Shown here: in pieces, positions 1-7,778 of the stretch
How positions within the stretch are numbered: the first letter of the stretch is position 1
How the letters are laid out: each line of letters begins with the position of its first letter
NCBI RefSeq assembly: GCF_029255185.1
Contig: NZ_JAPUVO010000101.1
Coordinates: 1-57,663 of the forward strand
Direction: 5' to 3'
Length of the DNA: 57,663 nucleotides
DNA from: Propionivibrio sp.
GTDB lineage: Bacteria; Pseudomonadota; Gammaproteobacteria; Burkholderiales; Rhodocyclaceae
Translations under genes and position numbers: made by a program
Notes under the pieces: model-generated
Database searches by the model: none
Told to the model about the DNA's origin: nothing
Seen by the model: only the letters and a program-made list of their open reading frames with translations

Positions 1-75
1 ATCCAATTCGACTCGCTCCACCGCCCACGGCAACGTCAGACCCAGCAATTGCCGATACAACTCCACGCTTTCCAT
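1..75 (-). CDS. ISL3-like transposase, N-terminal 25 residues only
   Basis: The reading frame opens with ATG at 75 behind a GGAGGG ribosome-binding site (82-87 on the plus strand as ccctcc) and is cut by the window edge. The visible protein starts MESVELYRQLLGLT and contains PWAVERVELD. This matches the usual start of ISL3 transposases, a short LY..LLG....W.V..VE segment before the zinc-binding region. Nothing of the DDE domain is visible. An identical start lies at 57595 on the plus strand. Confidence 0.7.
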   Translation of the reverse strand, partial: MESVELYRQLLGLTLPWAVERVELD

Positions 76-141
76 CGCACGCCCTCCTTGAAGACCATGC
101 GCGAAAGCGTACTACTGACCCACAGAAATGTCTGAAGGACC
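1..141 (-). mobile_element. ISL3-family-like insertion sequence, left copy (partial)
   Basis: This segment is the exact reverse complement of the right end of the window (57529-57663) over the shared length. The outer end of the element is at 141 and begins, on the minus strand, GGTCCTTCAGACATTTCTGT. It contains the transposase start (ATG at 75) and runs off the window. The eight bases just inside the junction (142-149, AAAATTTT) are AT-rich. That fits the AT-rich 8-bp targets of the ISL3 family, but the other junction is outside the window, so no duplication can be checked. The family call rests on the transposase N-terminus only. Confidence 0.8.
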
Positions 142-166
142 AAAATTTTGTGCTTCTCAATTACGG

Positions 167-1285
167 TTACTGTTTTGATGATGCTACTGTCCCAAAGGGT
201 AATGAATCAATAAACTCACTGTAGGCAGACCGATAATTGATCATCGAAACGTACTTTTTATTGATGTGATCAACATGGTTTTCATAGTCACTAAAAATTC
301 CGGCTATGGCCCCGGGAATGTCCTGTGGATGGCTGGACAATCCGAAACCGTTGTCCTCCAGAAACACCTTCATCGAAGGCAATTCATTTATGACAACTGG
401 TTTTCCGTAGGACAGAAACTTGTGCAGTTTTCCGGAAGACAAGCCGATCACCGCTACGTTAGGGTCATTGGAGTCATAAAAGACTAGTCCAAGATCTGAA
501 TTTTTCACCATATAGTTGAATTCGGCTCTATCTTTGATTCTTAAATCAAAGTGGATGTGATTCAAGCCGCTACACAACGCCACTGCATCTTGAGCCAGCC
601 CATCGTTAGACCATCCACTAAACAGAAAACCAACATTTTTCATATCCTTGATGCTTCTGAACAAATCCAGAGAAAGCGCCCAGCGCTCAATCGCACCTAC
701 GTACAAAACAAACCAACGCTTTTCAGCTCTCAACTCATCGAACCATCTTATTTTTTCCGATACTGGCTCAAGTTCAGGAAGGTAAGAGTTCGGCACATAA
801 TTGCACTTGATTTCATTGAGCGCAGGGAAATACTTGAGCAAAAGATCTTTTCTGACTACATCCTGAATAATCAGTCGATCAATCCTGAGATATCCTTGGT
901 AAAGGAAACGATGTGCCAAGGAGTTTAGAAGAGAGCCCCTCCACGATTCAGTCGGAATCTCAAGGCTGTGATGGGCAAGGCACTTCGTTTCGACCTTTCC
1001 CATCATTAAACGTGAAAGCTGATAAATCTCGACATCTCGTGGCTCGTACAAAATTACGAGATCAAAATCACCTTTCAGTCGAGCAAGCTGGTATGCGCGG
1101 CGCAGATACCCGCCGACAAAATCATGGCGGTCCTTGATGATGGACTCAAATCCATCAATCGTGCCGCCGGTAAAAATGTGGTTTTCCCATCCATGCTCGG
1201 ATAAAACCTGCATGGCGTTATAAACGCTTGGGTAGGTACCCAGCCCCCGCTCGCCATTAAGAACATGGAGAACGGACTGAATCAT
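167..1285 (-). CDS. GT-B (GT4-like) glycosyltransferase
   Basis: The 372-residue product probably transfers a sugar from a nucleotide donor onto the growing glycan at the inner membrane. The N-terminus (SVLHVLNGERGLGTYPSVYN) is a Rossmann start with a glycine-rich acceptor loop. The C-terminal part contains LSSGKLHKFLSYGKPVVIN, the S.K..EYL..GKPV donor-binding signature of GT4-like enzymes. No signal peptide or membrane segment is visible. The start overlaps the stop of the upstream methyltransferase gene as ATGA. It is the last complete gene of the locus in the window. The IS begins 25 bases after its stop, so the operon may have continued before the insertion. Donor and acceptor cannot be predicted. 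Confidence 0.75.
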   Translation of the reverse strand: MIQSVLHVLNGERGLGTYPSVYNAMQVLSEHGWENHIFTGGTIDGFESIIKDRHDFVGGYLRRAYQLARLKGDFDLVILYEPRDVEIYQLSRLMMGKVETKCLAHHSLEIPTESWRGSLLNSLAHRFLYQGYLRIDRLIIQDVVRKDLLLKYFPALNEIKCNYVPNSYLPELEPVSEKIRWFDELRAEKRWFVLYVGAIERWALSLDLFRSIKDMKNVGFLFSGWSNDGLAQDAVALCSGLNHIHFDLRIKDRAEFNYMVKNSDLGLVFYDSNDPNVAVIGLSSGKLHKFLSYGKPVVINELPSMKVFLEDNGFGLSSHPQDIPGAIAGIFSDYENHVDHINKKYVSMINYRSAYSEFIDSLPFGTVASSKQ

Positions 1286-2052
1286 TTTCTGGCGATCACG
1301 AAGCCGGCCCAGCTAGCCTCGTCCGGGGCTTGATTTCCCATCCATTGGTATTGGTCTAACACTTCAAAGCCAGCGTCTGACAGTAATTGATTCAGCTCCG
1401 GCAAAAACAGGTAGCGCATCCGATGCGTCTCCCTCACCTGTTCTACTCTCCCCGTCGCCTTCGCCTCGACAAATACCGTGTAATTCACATCCACCAGATT
1501 TTCATTCACGTGCATCACTGGCTCGGCGATCCGGGTTACCTTGATTTTCTCGTCTTCCAGCCGTTTGACTTTCACTTCCGGCTTTTGTGTTAACACTGCC
1601 GGCCCATACCAGAAATCGAAAAGGAAGAGCCCGCCGGGCGACAAATGCGCCGCTGCAGTTTCAAAAGCGGCAATGAGATCAGCATTTGTCGCCTGATAGC
1701 TCACGACATGAAAAAGCGAAATCACCGTGTCGTAGCGTTCTCCTGTACGCACAGAGCGGACATCTCCGATGCCAAAAGATAGCCTGGCAGCTACCTCGAC
1801 AGGCAAAGCTGCCTTGCGTGCATCAGCACGGGCAAGCATCTCTTCGCTCATATCAACACCATGAACTGTATAACCCATACGTGCCAAGTGTTCGGCATGG
1901 GAACCCGTGCCGCAACCCAGTTCTAAAATGCTTTTTGCTTGGGGCGCCTGTTTCCTAATATGCGAAGCGATATAGTCCGCTTCTGCGGCATAACACTTGT
2001 CGTGGTAAAGCAATTCGTAATAACGTGCATAAGCGTCAAAAACTTGGGTCAT
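1282..2052 (-). CDS. class I SAM methyltransferase, sugar N,N-dimethyltransferase-like
   Basis: The 256-residue protein has a SAM-binding motif I, ILELGCGTGSHAEHLA, at about residues 42-57. The acidic strand-2 end is HGVDMS, and motif post-I and the PGGLFLFDFW strand follow. The opening YYELLYHDKCYAAEADYIA resembles the TylM1/DesVI family, which N-methylates amino groups of nucleotide-linked amino sugars. The gene overlaps by four bases (ATGA) with a perosamine-synthase-like aminotransferase gene upstream. The amine made by that enzyme is therefore the most natural substrate; this is inference. An O-methyltransferase role on another sugar is possible. The C-terminal beta-rich part, about residues 160-215, is typical of the family's substrate lid. 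Confidence 0.72.
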   Translation of the reverse strand: MTQVFDAYARYYELLYHDKCYAAEADYIASHIRKQAPQAKSILELGCGTGSHAEHLARMGYTVHGVDMSEEMLARADARKAALPVEVAARLSFGIGDVRSVRTGERYDTVISLFHVVSYQATNADLIAAFETAAAHLSPGGLFLFDFWYGPAVLTQKPEVKVKRLEDEKIKVTRIAEPVMHVNENLVDVNYTVFVEAKATGRVEQVRETHRMRYLFLPELNQLLSDAGFEVLDQYQWMGNQAPDEASWAGFVIARK

Positions 2053-3164
2053 CGCAAGATTTCCATTACTGCGGCTGCCGAGCGTTGAATTTGATCGTCG
2101 CTAAGCGCCATTCCGCTAGGGATGTAAAATCCACGGCGAGCAATTCGTTCCGACACAGGATGACTTTCGTCGGCAAACAGATTCATCTTGCGAAACACGG
2201 GCTGCTCATGCATTGGCCAGAAAAATGGGCGTGTACCAACATCCAGTTTTCCCAGGCGGGCCATCGCCTCTTTGGCATCAAAGGGCACGTCATCATCCAG
2301 CACCATGCCATACACCCAGTAGATGTTGTCGGCGTAATCCGTGTGCGCCACAGGCAACTGGATTCCAGGGGCGTTGCTCAGCAACTCCATATAACGCGCG
2401 CCCATGCGACGCTTGATTTTCACAAACTCATCAAGCCGTTCGAGTTGCGCCACACCCAACGCCGCCTGCAAATTGCTCATGCGAAGATTCCAGCCCAACT
2501 CGTCGTGAATGAAACGCTGCTCGGGGATGAAACAAAGATTACGCAGGGAACGGCATTTTTCGGCAAGGACCGGATCATCCGTTACGATCATTCCGCCTTC
2601 ACCAGTGGTGATAAGCTTGTTGGGATAGAAGCTGAACGTGCTGATGTCGCCAAAGCTCCCACACGGCTTGTCTCTATAGGTCTGACCGTGCATCTCGGCA
2701 GCGTCTTCAATGACCTTCAGGCCATGCTTTCTGGCCAATTCCAGCAGTGGGTCCATGTCCACCGGCAAGCCAAAGATATGCACCACCATGATTGCTTTGG
2801 TTCGGGGCGTGATGCGCTCTTCGACCAGCGCAATATTCATGTTCCAGGTCGCAGGGTCGCAATCCACCACCACGGGCACCGCCCCGGCACGCACCACGGC
2901 CGCCGCACAGGAAATGATTGTAAACGTCGGCAGGATGACCTCGTCACCCGGACCAATATTCAGCGCCACCACAGCGGCATCGAGCGCCACCGATCCATTT
3001 GATACTGCCACTCCGTACTTACGCCCAACACGGGCAGCATATTGTTCCTCAAACTGCTTAATGAAAGGTCCTTCGGAGGAAATCCACCCTGTGCGGATAC
3101 ATTCGATGAGATATTTCTCTTCGTTGCCATTGAGAAGAGGTTCGTTAACCGGTACGAAGCTCAT
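2049..3164 (-). CDS. DegT/DnrJ/EryC1 aminotransferase, GDP-perosamine synthase-like
   Basis: This PLP-dependent sugar aminotransferase has about 371 residues. The protein shows TGWISSEGPFI, VSNGSVALD, the pyridine-binding VIEDAAE, and the Schiff-base lysine in FSFYPNKLITTGEGGM. These blocks match RfbE/Per, which aminate GDP-4-keto-6-deoxymannose to GDP-perosamine. GTRPFFWPMH near the C-terminus is also typical. The keto substrate would come from Gmd, encoded at the start of the same operon (33924-35009). I place the start at 3164 because that ATG overlaps the preceding stop as ATGA and gives the usual MSFVPVNEP start; a frame-extended start exists at 3191. Other 4-amino or 3-amino sugars cannot be excluded. 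Confidence 0.78.
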   Translation of the reverse strand: MSFVPVNEPLLNGNEEKYLIECIRTGWISSEGPFIKQFEEQYAARVGRKYGVAVSNGSVALDAAVVALNIGPGDEVILPTFTIISCAAAVVRAGAVPVVVDCDPATWNMNIALVEERITPRTKAIMVVHIFGLPVDMDPLLELARKHGLKVIEDAAEMHGQTYRDKPCGSFGDISTFSFYPNKLITTGEGGMIVTDDPVLAEKCRSLRNLCFIPEQRFIHDELGWNLRMSNLQAALGVAQLERLDEFVKIKRRMGARYMELLSNAPGIQLPVAHTDYADNIYWVYGMVLDDDVPFDAKEAMARLGKLDVGTRPFFWPMHEQPVFRKMNLFADESHPVSERIARRGFYIPSGMALSDDQIQRSAAAVMEILR

Positions 3165-4066
3165 TTGGTGATTTCGAGAATAAAGTGGCAATAAATGTTT
3201 TTTCCAAGATCAGCCTTGTTTCTCAATGCAAGTAGTTGATAGCGCATACCAAGCTGATCTATTTCATCCAAGACGCGTTGCTTAAGTGCGCTTCCATCAT
3301 AATATCTGGCCGACGGTATTCCCTCCCAATCAAGGCATGCATACTCTATCGCAACCGGATCAGAATGACCTTTCCCAAAATACTCCGGGGTTGAGAATGC
3401 ACAGTAGTGCGTATGCATGTAGAGAGGCAATATGATTACCTTCCCACCGGGCTTAAGAATCCGCGCAAACTCCTTGAGCAATTTAGAGTCATTGTCTCCG
3501 GCAAACATTTCGTAGGCACATTGCAGCGATGCGCCAGTGACGGACGCATCAGAAAAATTTGTCGCAGTTGCATTTTCTGTCCTGTAATACGGCAGATCTT
3601 TGTAGCGCTCACCGACTTCGTTGAGATCAATTGCAAAAGCCGAAATTCCTGCGTGTTGCCGCAATGCCATTGCCCATGGCGAACTTCCGGCTGCAATATC
3701 CACGTAAATATCTTCCGACTGATATGCGCGCAACCCCAACCGATCGGAAGCAACCCAATGCTCTAGCAACTTCTCTTCCCACACCGGAATAGGGCATCCA
3801 CCATGATAATCCGGAGGAAAAAATCCGGCAGACTGAAACTGAATGAAATCCTGAATGCTTGGGGAGTAATCCTTTACCTTGACACCAAGTTTCTTGAGGT
3901 TAATTTCTATGTTTACAAAATCTTCAGCAGTCGGATTATTGTACGTCGGTGCGTTACGAACCCTGTGCTTATTGTAAGCCCTACCCGCATTCCTGAAAAT
4001 CATGGAAAGGCCAAGTTTCGCTGAGCGTACCAATCCATGTTTTTTAATCTTTTTAATAATGCTCAT
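3161..4066 (-). CDS. SAM methyltransferase-like protein
   Basis: The 301-residue protein has a class I methyltransferase core after an N-terminal extension of about 115 residues. YVDIAAGSSPWAMALRQ stands where motif I is expected, but the usual GxGxG is replaced by AAGSSP. AFAIDLNEVG is the acidic loop and ILKPGGKVIILPLY the motif III strand. The basic N-terminus (MSIIKKIKKHGLVRSAKLG) could bind membrane phospholipid or be a short amphipathic helix. Both ends overlap neighbours by ATGA, so it is co-translated with the cupin and the aminotransferase. The substrate is unknown. With the degenerate motif I, catalytic activity is less certain than for the other methyltransferases of the locus. Confidence 0.6.
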   Translation of the reverse strand: MSIIKKIKKHGLVRSAKLGLSMIFRNAGRAYNKHRVRNAPTYNNPTAEDFVNIEINLKKLGVKVKDYSPSIQDFIQFQSAGFFPPDYHGGCPIPVWEEKLLEHWVASDRLGLRAYQSEDIYVDIAAGSSPWAMALRQHAGISAFAIDLNEVGERYKDLPYYRTENATATNFSDASVTGASLQCAYEMFAGDNDSKLLKEFARILKPGGKVIILPLYMHTHYCAFSTPEYFGKGHSDPVAIEYACLDWEGIPSARYYDGSALKQRVLDEIDQLGMRYQLLALRNKADLGKNIYCHFILEITK

Positions 4067-4494
4067 TGAACGATCCTAGCGGCCGCGCTTTCAATTCCAC
4101 AAAAGCGTGTCTTGTCCGCATCACCTGCGTAAGGCCCCTGTTTTACTTCGATAATTTCGCTGCTTTCCAGCATTTCGAAGCCATGGCCGCCAAAGGCCAG
4201 TAGCACGATATCGCCTTGGTATAAAATACGGCTTTCGAGATAGCTTTGATCATCATCGTAAAAATCTACTCGAACCTTGCCGGTCTTGATGATCAAGACC
4301 TCCTTGGTAAACTGAACCTCGCGCGCCACCGGATTATGCACATGCGGCGGTATCATGTAGCCCTGCGGTCTGTTCATATAGCCCAGCTGCTGGGAAAAAT
4401 GAGCTGGTGTAAAAAATTCAATGCCTTCCGAATAAAAATTGGCGCGGAGAATAACCGCAAGAACTTCATCAGCATGACGAATATACTCAATCAT
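4063..4494 (-). CDS. small single-domain cupin protein
   Basis: The 143-residue protein is one cupin barrel. Likely metal ligands are His51 and His53 (PPHVHNP), Glu65 (KEVLII) and His104 (FGGHGFEML), the 3-His/1-Glu set of metal-binding cupins. KTGKVRVDFYDD and the ..GDIVLLA.GGHG.. turn form the two conserved cupin motifs. Small cupins of this kind in polysaccharide loci include sugar epimerases/isomerases and proteins of unknown role such as WbuC. It overlaps both neighbours by ATGA. I cannot assign a reaction. Confidence 0.65.
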   Translation of the reverse strand: MIEYIRHADEVLAVILRANFYSEGIEFFTPAHFSQQLGYMNRPQGYMIPPHVHNPVAREVQFTKEVLIIKTGKVRVDFYDDDQSYLESRILYQGDIVLLAFGGHGFEMLESSEIIEVKQGPYAGDADKTRFCGIESAAARIVQ

Positions 4495-5576
4495 GTCGAT
4501 AATGCCGAAAAAATATTCTTCCTGATTGCCTCAAGGAAACCCCTGCCGAATTTTATATCGGGTTCCAGGTAATTTCCCTCAGCCCATTCATTCCAGGCTT
4601 CAACAAAAATAATTCTCTCATCTGGATCCCTGCGTTCAATTTTCTTTATCGCGTTCTTCAACATTAGATCGAATTTTTCCGGCGTAGAATTAGTAATGAC
4701 AGACCCCCGACTTCCACTTCTTGCCGTGTTATCCCAATTCGGGGTGATTACAGGAAATTCGTTTTCTTTTAGAGCGCGATTTTTCAAACATTCAACAACA
4801 TCATCGTAATCAACAATTCTTCTTGGGTAGCCAAAAAATCGTTGTTTAATCAGTGAGATTGCCTTGTTAAGTTTACTTTGCCCAGGCAGTTCGAAAGGAT
4901 CTATTCTTGCTGTTCCAGAAAAGTTTGGTAAGTCCTCGCTACCCCATAATGCCCCAACAAAAAATACGCCATCAAGACCTTCTTTCTGAGCCAATTTCTG
5001 CCACAAACGCATAAAATTTTGCACATCTGGATGATCCAATGGGGCATAAATAAAGAAAAGAGGCTTGTTGTTCACTCTCAAGTAGCGCGAATCCTTGAAA
5101 GCTTTCAACAGGAAGTAAAAATGCTCGGTATCTTCTTGCTCACCAAGGTATTTCTGTTCCAATAACATGTTGTTTTGCATGCCGTACCAGATTCCGGTCC
5201 AACTTGCATTTGCCCAGGCCAGACAAAAAGGGAAATCCGGCTCACCCGATTCGAGCACTTCGTTGAAAGGTCGCTCAAGAATTCGCTTCCCGGCGCCAAA
5301 CCAGTAGTGCCAGTAACAGAAGGCTTCTACGCCATACTCTCTGGCAAGATCGGCTTGAGCTTTACGCGTTTCTGGAACGCGTAAATCATAGAACCCCAAT
5401 TCTGAGGGAAGAATAGGCTGATAGTGCCCCTTAAACATCGGTTTGGCTTTTGTGACATTAGTCCATTCAGTAAAGCCTTTTCCATGCCACTCATCGTTCT
5501 CAGGAATTGGGAAATATTGCGGCAAATAAAATGCGATAACTCTCGCGTTTCTCATAGAATTTAATTCCAGACTCAC
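4491..5576 (-). CDS. WbsX-type GH99-like glycan protein
   Basis: The 361-residue protein begins with VIAFYLPQYFPIPENDEWHG and KGFTEWTNV, the hallmark of the WbsX family, which shares the fold of glycoside hydrolase family 99. CYWHYWFGAGKRILERP and FCLAWANASWTG follow, and the C-terminal VEAWNEWAEGNYLEPD contains the conserved acidic pair expected at the active site. Members are common in O-antigen and capsule loci and are often annotated as transferases, but their chemistry is not settled. There is no signal peptide, so it is probably cytoplasmic. The GTG start lies one base after the stop of the CDP-alcohol transferase gene; an ATG seven codons later (5555) is an alternative. Confidence 0.75.
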   Translation of the reverse strand: MSLELNSMRNARVIAFYLPQYFPIPENDEWHGKGFTEWTNVTKAKPMFKGHYQPILPSELGFYDLRVPETRKAQADLAREYGVEAFCYWHYWFGAGKRILERPFNEVLESGEPDFPFCLAWANASWTGIWYGMQNNMLLEQKYLGEQEDTEHFYFLLKAFKDSRYLRVNNKPLFFIYAPLDHPDVQNFMRLWQKLAQKEGLDGVFFVGALWGSEDLPNFSGTARIDPFELPGQSKLNKAISLIKQRFFGYPRRIVDYDDVVECLKNRALKENEFPVITPNWDNTARSGSRGSVITNSTPEKFDLMLKNAIKKIERRDPDERIIFVEAWNEWAEGNYLEPDIKFGRGFLEAIRKNIFSALST

Positions 5577-5577
5577 G

Positions 5578-6354
5578 TTATCGACTCATATGGCGTAGGG
5601 TATTGATACACCTTGATGCGTAAAAAATAGTTATAAATATCAAGTACAGAAGAGCGGTGGTGGTGACCCATCCACCAAACGGAAAAGTAAAAAAAACAAG
5701 TAGCGTATGCCCATTAAAGCCAATGATCATCGCGTATACGTTGCTGAGTATCTGTATCGTAAACGGAAAATTTATTTTCAACAGGCTCACGAGTCCAGAT
5801 TTCTCCTGAGTCTGCCCTTGCCTTAATGGTTGAATTTCTGGCCGACCAGAGGGGATTTTATTTCCAGTTCGTGCTAGGGCAGTGTTTAAATCGTGATCTA
5901 CCAGTTCAGAATAGGTATAACAAAAAATGAAGATACAGCACAACACCCAGTACAGCGTAACGTCGTTTCTTAATCCCACCCCAAAGACAGCCAGGTTGAT
6001 TTTGAAAATATCACTCATATGATCGTATCGGAATGCAGATTTCGATACCTTGTTTGTCATTCGAGCGACTGTGCCATCGCAAAAATCAAATAACACCGAT
6101 CCCGACCAGAATATTGCGAACAGCCTCCAGCCTTCATCAAAAACAAGCGACAAAAATGCAGCGATAGAAAACATGAGCGAGCACGATGTAATCTGGTTTG
6201 GGCTCAGGCGCAGCGTGTTCAGTAACACAGCAAAAGGATAGGCAAACCGGTACATCAGCAACAGCACAACGTTGCCGACTACAGCGCCGTGATTCACGTA
6301 TCTTTCAGAAAATATACGATCGATAATTTGTTTCATGTATCCCGTGGCCACCAT
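5578..6354 (-). CDS. CDP-alcohol phosphotransferase-family membrane protein
   Basis: This 258-residue integral membrane protein has about five to six hydrophobic segments. The family signature D..DG..AR(8)G...D...D is present at residues 90-115, with Asp90, Asp93, Gly94, Ala97, Arg98, Asp111 and Asp115 all in register. The second Gly is replaced by Ala107. Such enzymes move a phospho-alcohol from a CDP carrier to an acceptor hydroxyl and release CMP. Here the gene directly follows a cytidylyltransferase gene of the phosphoramidate type. It may therefore transfer phosphoramidate from a CDP donor to a glycan; this is inference from chemistry and position. A phospholipid or polyol-phosphate transferase is the alternative. 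An alternative start is Met7 (6336). Confidence 0.75.
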   Translation of the reverse strand: MVATGYMKQIIDRIFSERYVNHGAVVGNVVLLLMYRFAYPFAVLLNTLRLSPNQITSCSLMFSIAAFLSLVFDEGWRLFAIFWSGSVLFDFCDGTVARMTNKVSKSAFRYDHMSDIFKINLAVFGVGLRNDVTLYWVLCCIFIFCYTYSELVDHDLNTALARTGNKIPSGRPEIQPLRQGQTQEKSGLVSLLKINFPFTIQILSNVYAMIIGFNGHTLLVFFTFPFGGWVTTTALLYLIFITIFYASRCINTLRHMSR

Positions 6355-6361
6355 CCAATAT

Positions 6362-7141
6362 TCAGATCGACAACTCGATCTGAGCCAGGCGACTTTCGGT
6401 TACTGGGGAGAGTAAATCGTCCACTGTATCCACTTCGACCCATCCGCCATGCACAGGCACGGCATCGAGTCGGTAGCCCAGGTCGATCATCGCTTGCAGC
6501 AAGTCGGTCATATAGGCTTTCTCCGTTTTTTTGCCGCGTAGAACCCCTGCCGACTTGGCGTCATGAAACGTCTTTTTCAGCAGTTGCGTACCCTTGGCCG
6601 AGAACTTCATCAAGCCCATGTATTGCCCCTCAATTTCCGTGAGTGACTTTGGTTTCTGCCCGATCTCGAGGATCCGGCCATCGGCGGCCAGTTTGAGAGT
6701 TTCAGCATCATCCAGCGGATTCTCGTTGCGCGCGCGCCAGTAGGACTCCCAGTCGAGGTCAATGGTTACGGCAATGTCTGCCTTGGAATTCAGAAGCATT
6801 TGTAGAACTTCGCGTGAATAAACAATATCGCCGTAGCAAAGAAGCAGTTCGCCTTCAAGATCATCTTCAGCGCAAAACAGCGTCCACACCATATTGGTTT
6901 CGGCATATTGGGTATTTACCCGTAGCTCGATGCCAGGACGTTCAAGCATTTCAACGCGATACCCGCCTATCACTACGATGGGATGAATGGCTGCCGTTGC
7001 CAGCACGGCCAACTGGCGATCCAATAGGCTAAATCCATCGACTTCAACCAGACACTTTGGCCGATCCAGAGTGTAGGGGCGTAAGCGGGTACCTTCACCG
7101 GCCGCAAGAATAATTGCTTTCAACCCAACTTCATTGTCCAT
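6362..7141 (-). CDS. CTP:phosphoglutamine cytidylyltransferase-like (Cj1416-type)
   Basis: The 259-residue nucleotidyltransferase has the pyrophosphorylase signature AAGEGTRLRPYT at residues 13-24 and the conserved Lys29 in RPKCLVEVDG. LLCYGDIVYS is the metal-binding DxD-like region, and the C-terminal HGGWVEVDTVDDL is the second metal site. The family includes phosphocholine and sugar-phosphate nucleotidyltransferases. In C. jejuni the homologue Cj1416 joins L-glutamine phosphate to CTP in phosphoramidate synthesis. That assignment is made here because the Cj1417-, Cj1415- and Cj1418-like genes are all adjacent. It overlaps the Cj1417-like gene by 11 bases. Without this context, a phosphocholine or polyol-phosphate cytidylyltransferase would be an equal reading. 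Confidence 0.78.
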   Translation of the reverse strand: MDNEVGLKAIILAAGEGTRLRPYTLDRPKCLVEVDGFSLLDRQLAVLATAAIHPIVVIGGYRVEMLERPGIELRVNTQYAETNMVWTLFCAEDDLEGELLLCYGDIVYSREVLQMLLNSKADIAVTIDLDWESYWRARNENPLDDAETLKLAADGRILEIGQKPKSLTEIEGQYMGLMKFSAKGTQLLKKTFHDAKSAGVLRGKKTEKAYMTDLLQAMIDLGYRLDAVPVHGGWVEVDTVDDLLSPVTESRLAQIELSI

Positions 7142-7778
7142 TGAATAACCTTTTTAGCCGCTTGATATCTTGTAGAGAGAATGGCATCTCCCGCTCCGGA
7201 TGCCACATCCATCCTTCCCATGGCAATTGACTATGTTTTATTGCCTCTATTGAATTATCTTCTGCTTGCGCTGCAACCTCGAACCCCTTCGGACAAGACG
7301 CCAGGCCCCAGTTGTGGAAGCTGTTCACATTTGCAGGCCAGTCATCCTTTCGGGCAGGAATCACCAATTGATGCCGGCTTCCGACATGACCGCCCTTTTT
7401 GACAAGATTGGTACCAGCCCATACCGCCATCATTTGCAATCCCCGACAAACTCCAAGAACCGGGATCCACTTTGCTTCAGCCCACGAAAGAAGATAGCGT
7501 TCGGTTGCATCTCGCGTAGGATGCTCACCGATGTCATTGCCCCCGGAGAGAATCAATGCATTGGGTTGTATGGCTCGCACCCAGTCTTCAAGCGTTGGCT
7601 TATCGGCATCTTCGGTGACCGCAAGGGTATTAGGTACGGCAACTGGCAGAAACCCTGAGTGTAGCAGCCACTGGGCAAGCCTCTGATCGAGTGCGTCGCG
7701 GAGTTCCGTACGCCCTGGAACGCTGTCTATGCGCTGGGTAATGCCAACGACAATTTTGCAATTTGGACTAATGATCAA
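7131..7778 (-). CDS. gamma-glutamyl-CDP-amidate hydrolase-like class I amidotransferase (Cj1417-type)
   Basis: The 215-residue protein is a single class I glutamine-amidotransferase domain of the PuuD/peptidase C26 type. The nucleophile is Cys111 (LGVCRGLQ), and the His193/Glu195 pair is in MWHPERE. LSGGNDIG and VNSFHNWG are the oxyanion and substrate loops. Free-standing domains of this type hydrolyse gamma-glutamyl amides. In C. jejuni, Cj1417 releases glutamate from gamma-glutamyl-CDP-amidate to give CDP-phosphoramidate, and the flanking genes point to the same reaction. The start overlaps the preceding methyltransferase stop as ATGA. There is no partner synthetase domain, which fits a hydrolase rather than an ammonia donor. 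Confidence 0.8.
   Translation of the reverse strand: MIISPNCKIVVGITQRIDSVPGRTELRDALDQRLAQWLLHSGFLPVAVPNTLAVTEDADKPTLEDWVRAIQPNALILSGGNDIGEHPTRDATERYLLSWAEAKWIPVLGVCRGLQMMAVWAGTNLVKKGGHVGSRHQLVIPARKDDWPANVNSFHNWGLASCPKGFEVAAQAEDNSIEAIKHSQLPWEGWMWHPEREMPFSLQDIKRLKRLFNGQ

Noticed and set aside
2025-3002. 325-codon open frame opposite the perosamine-synthase-like gene
   Set aside because: It has no recognisable domain, is rich in His/Arg as typical for antisense frames, and the minus strand gene is complete.
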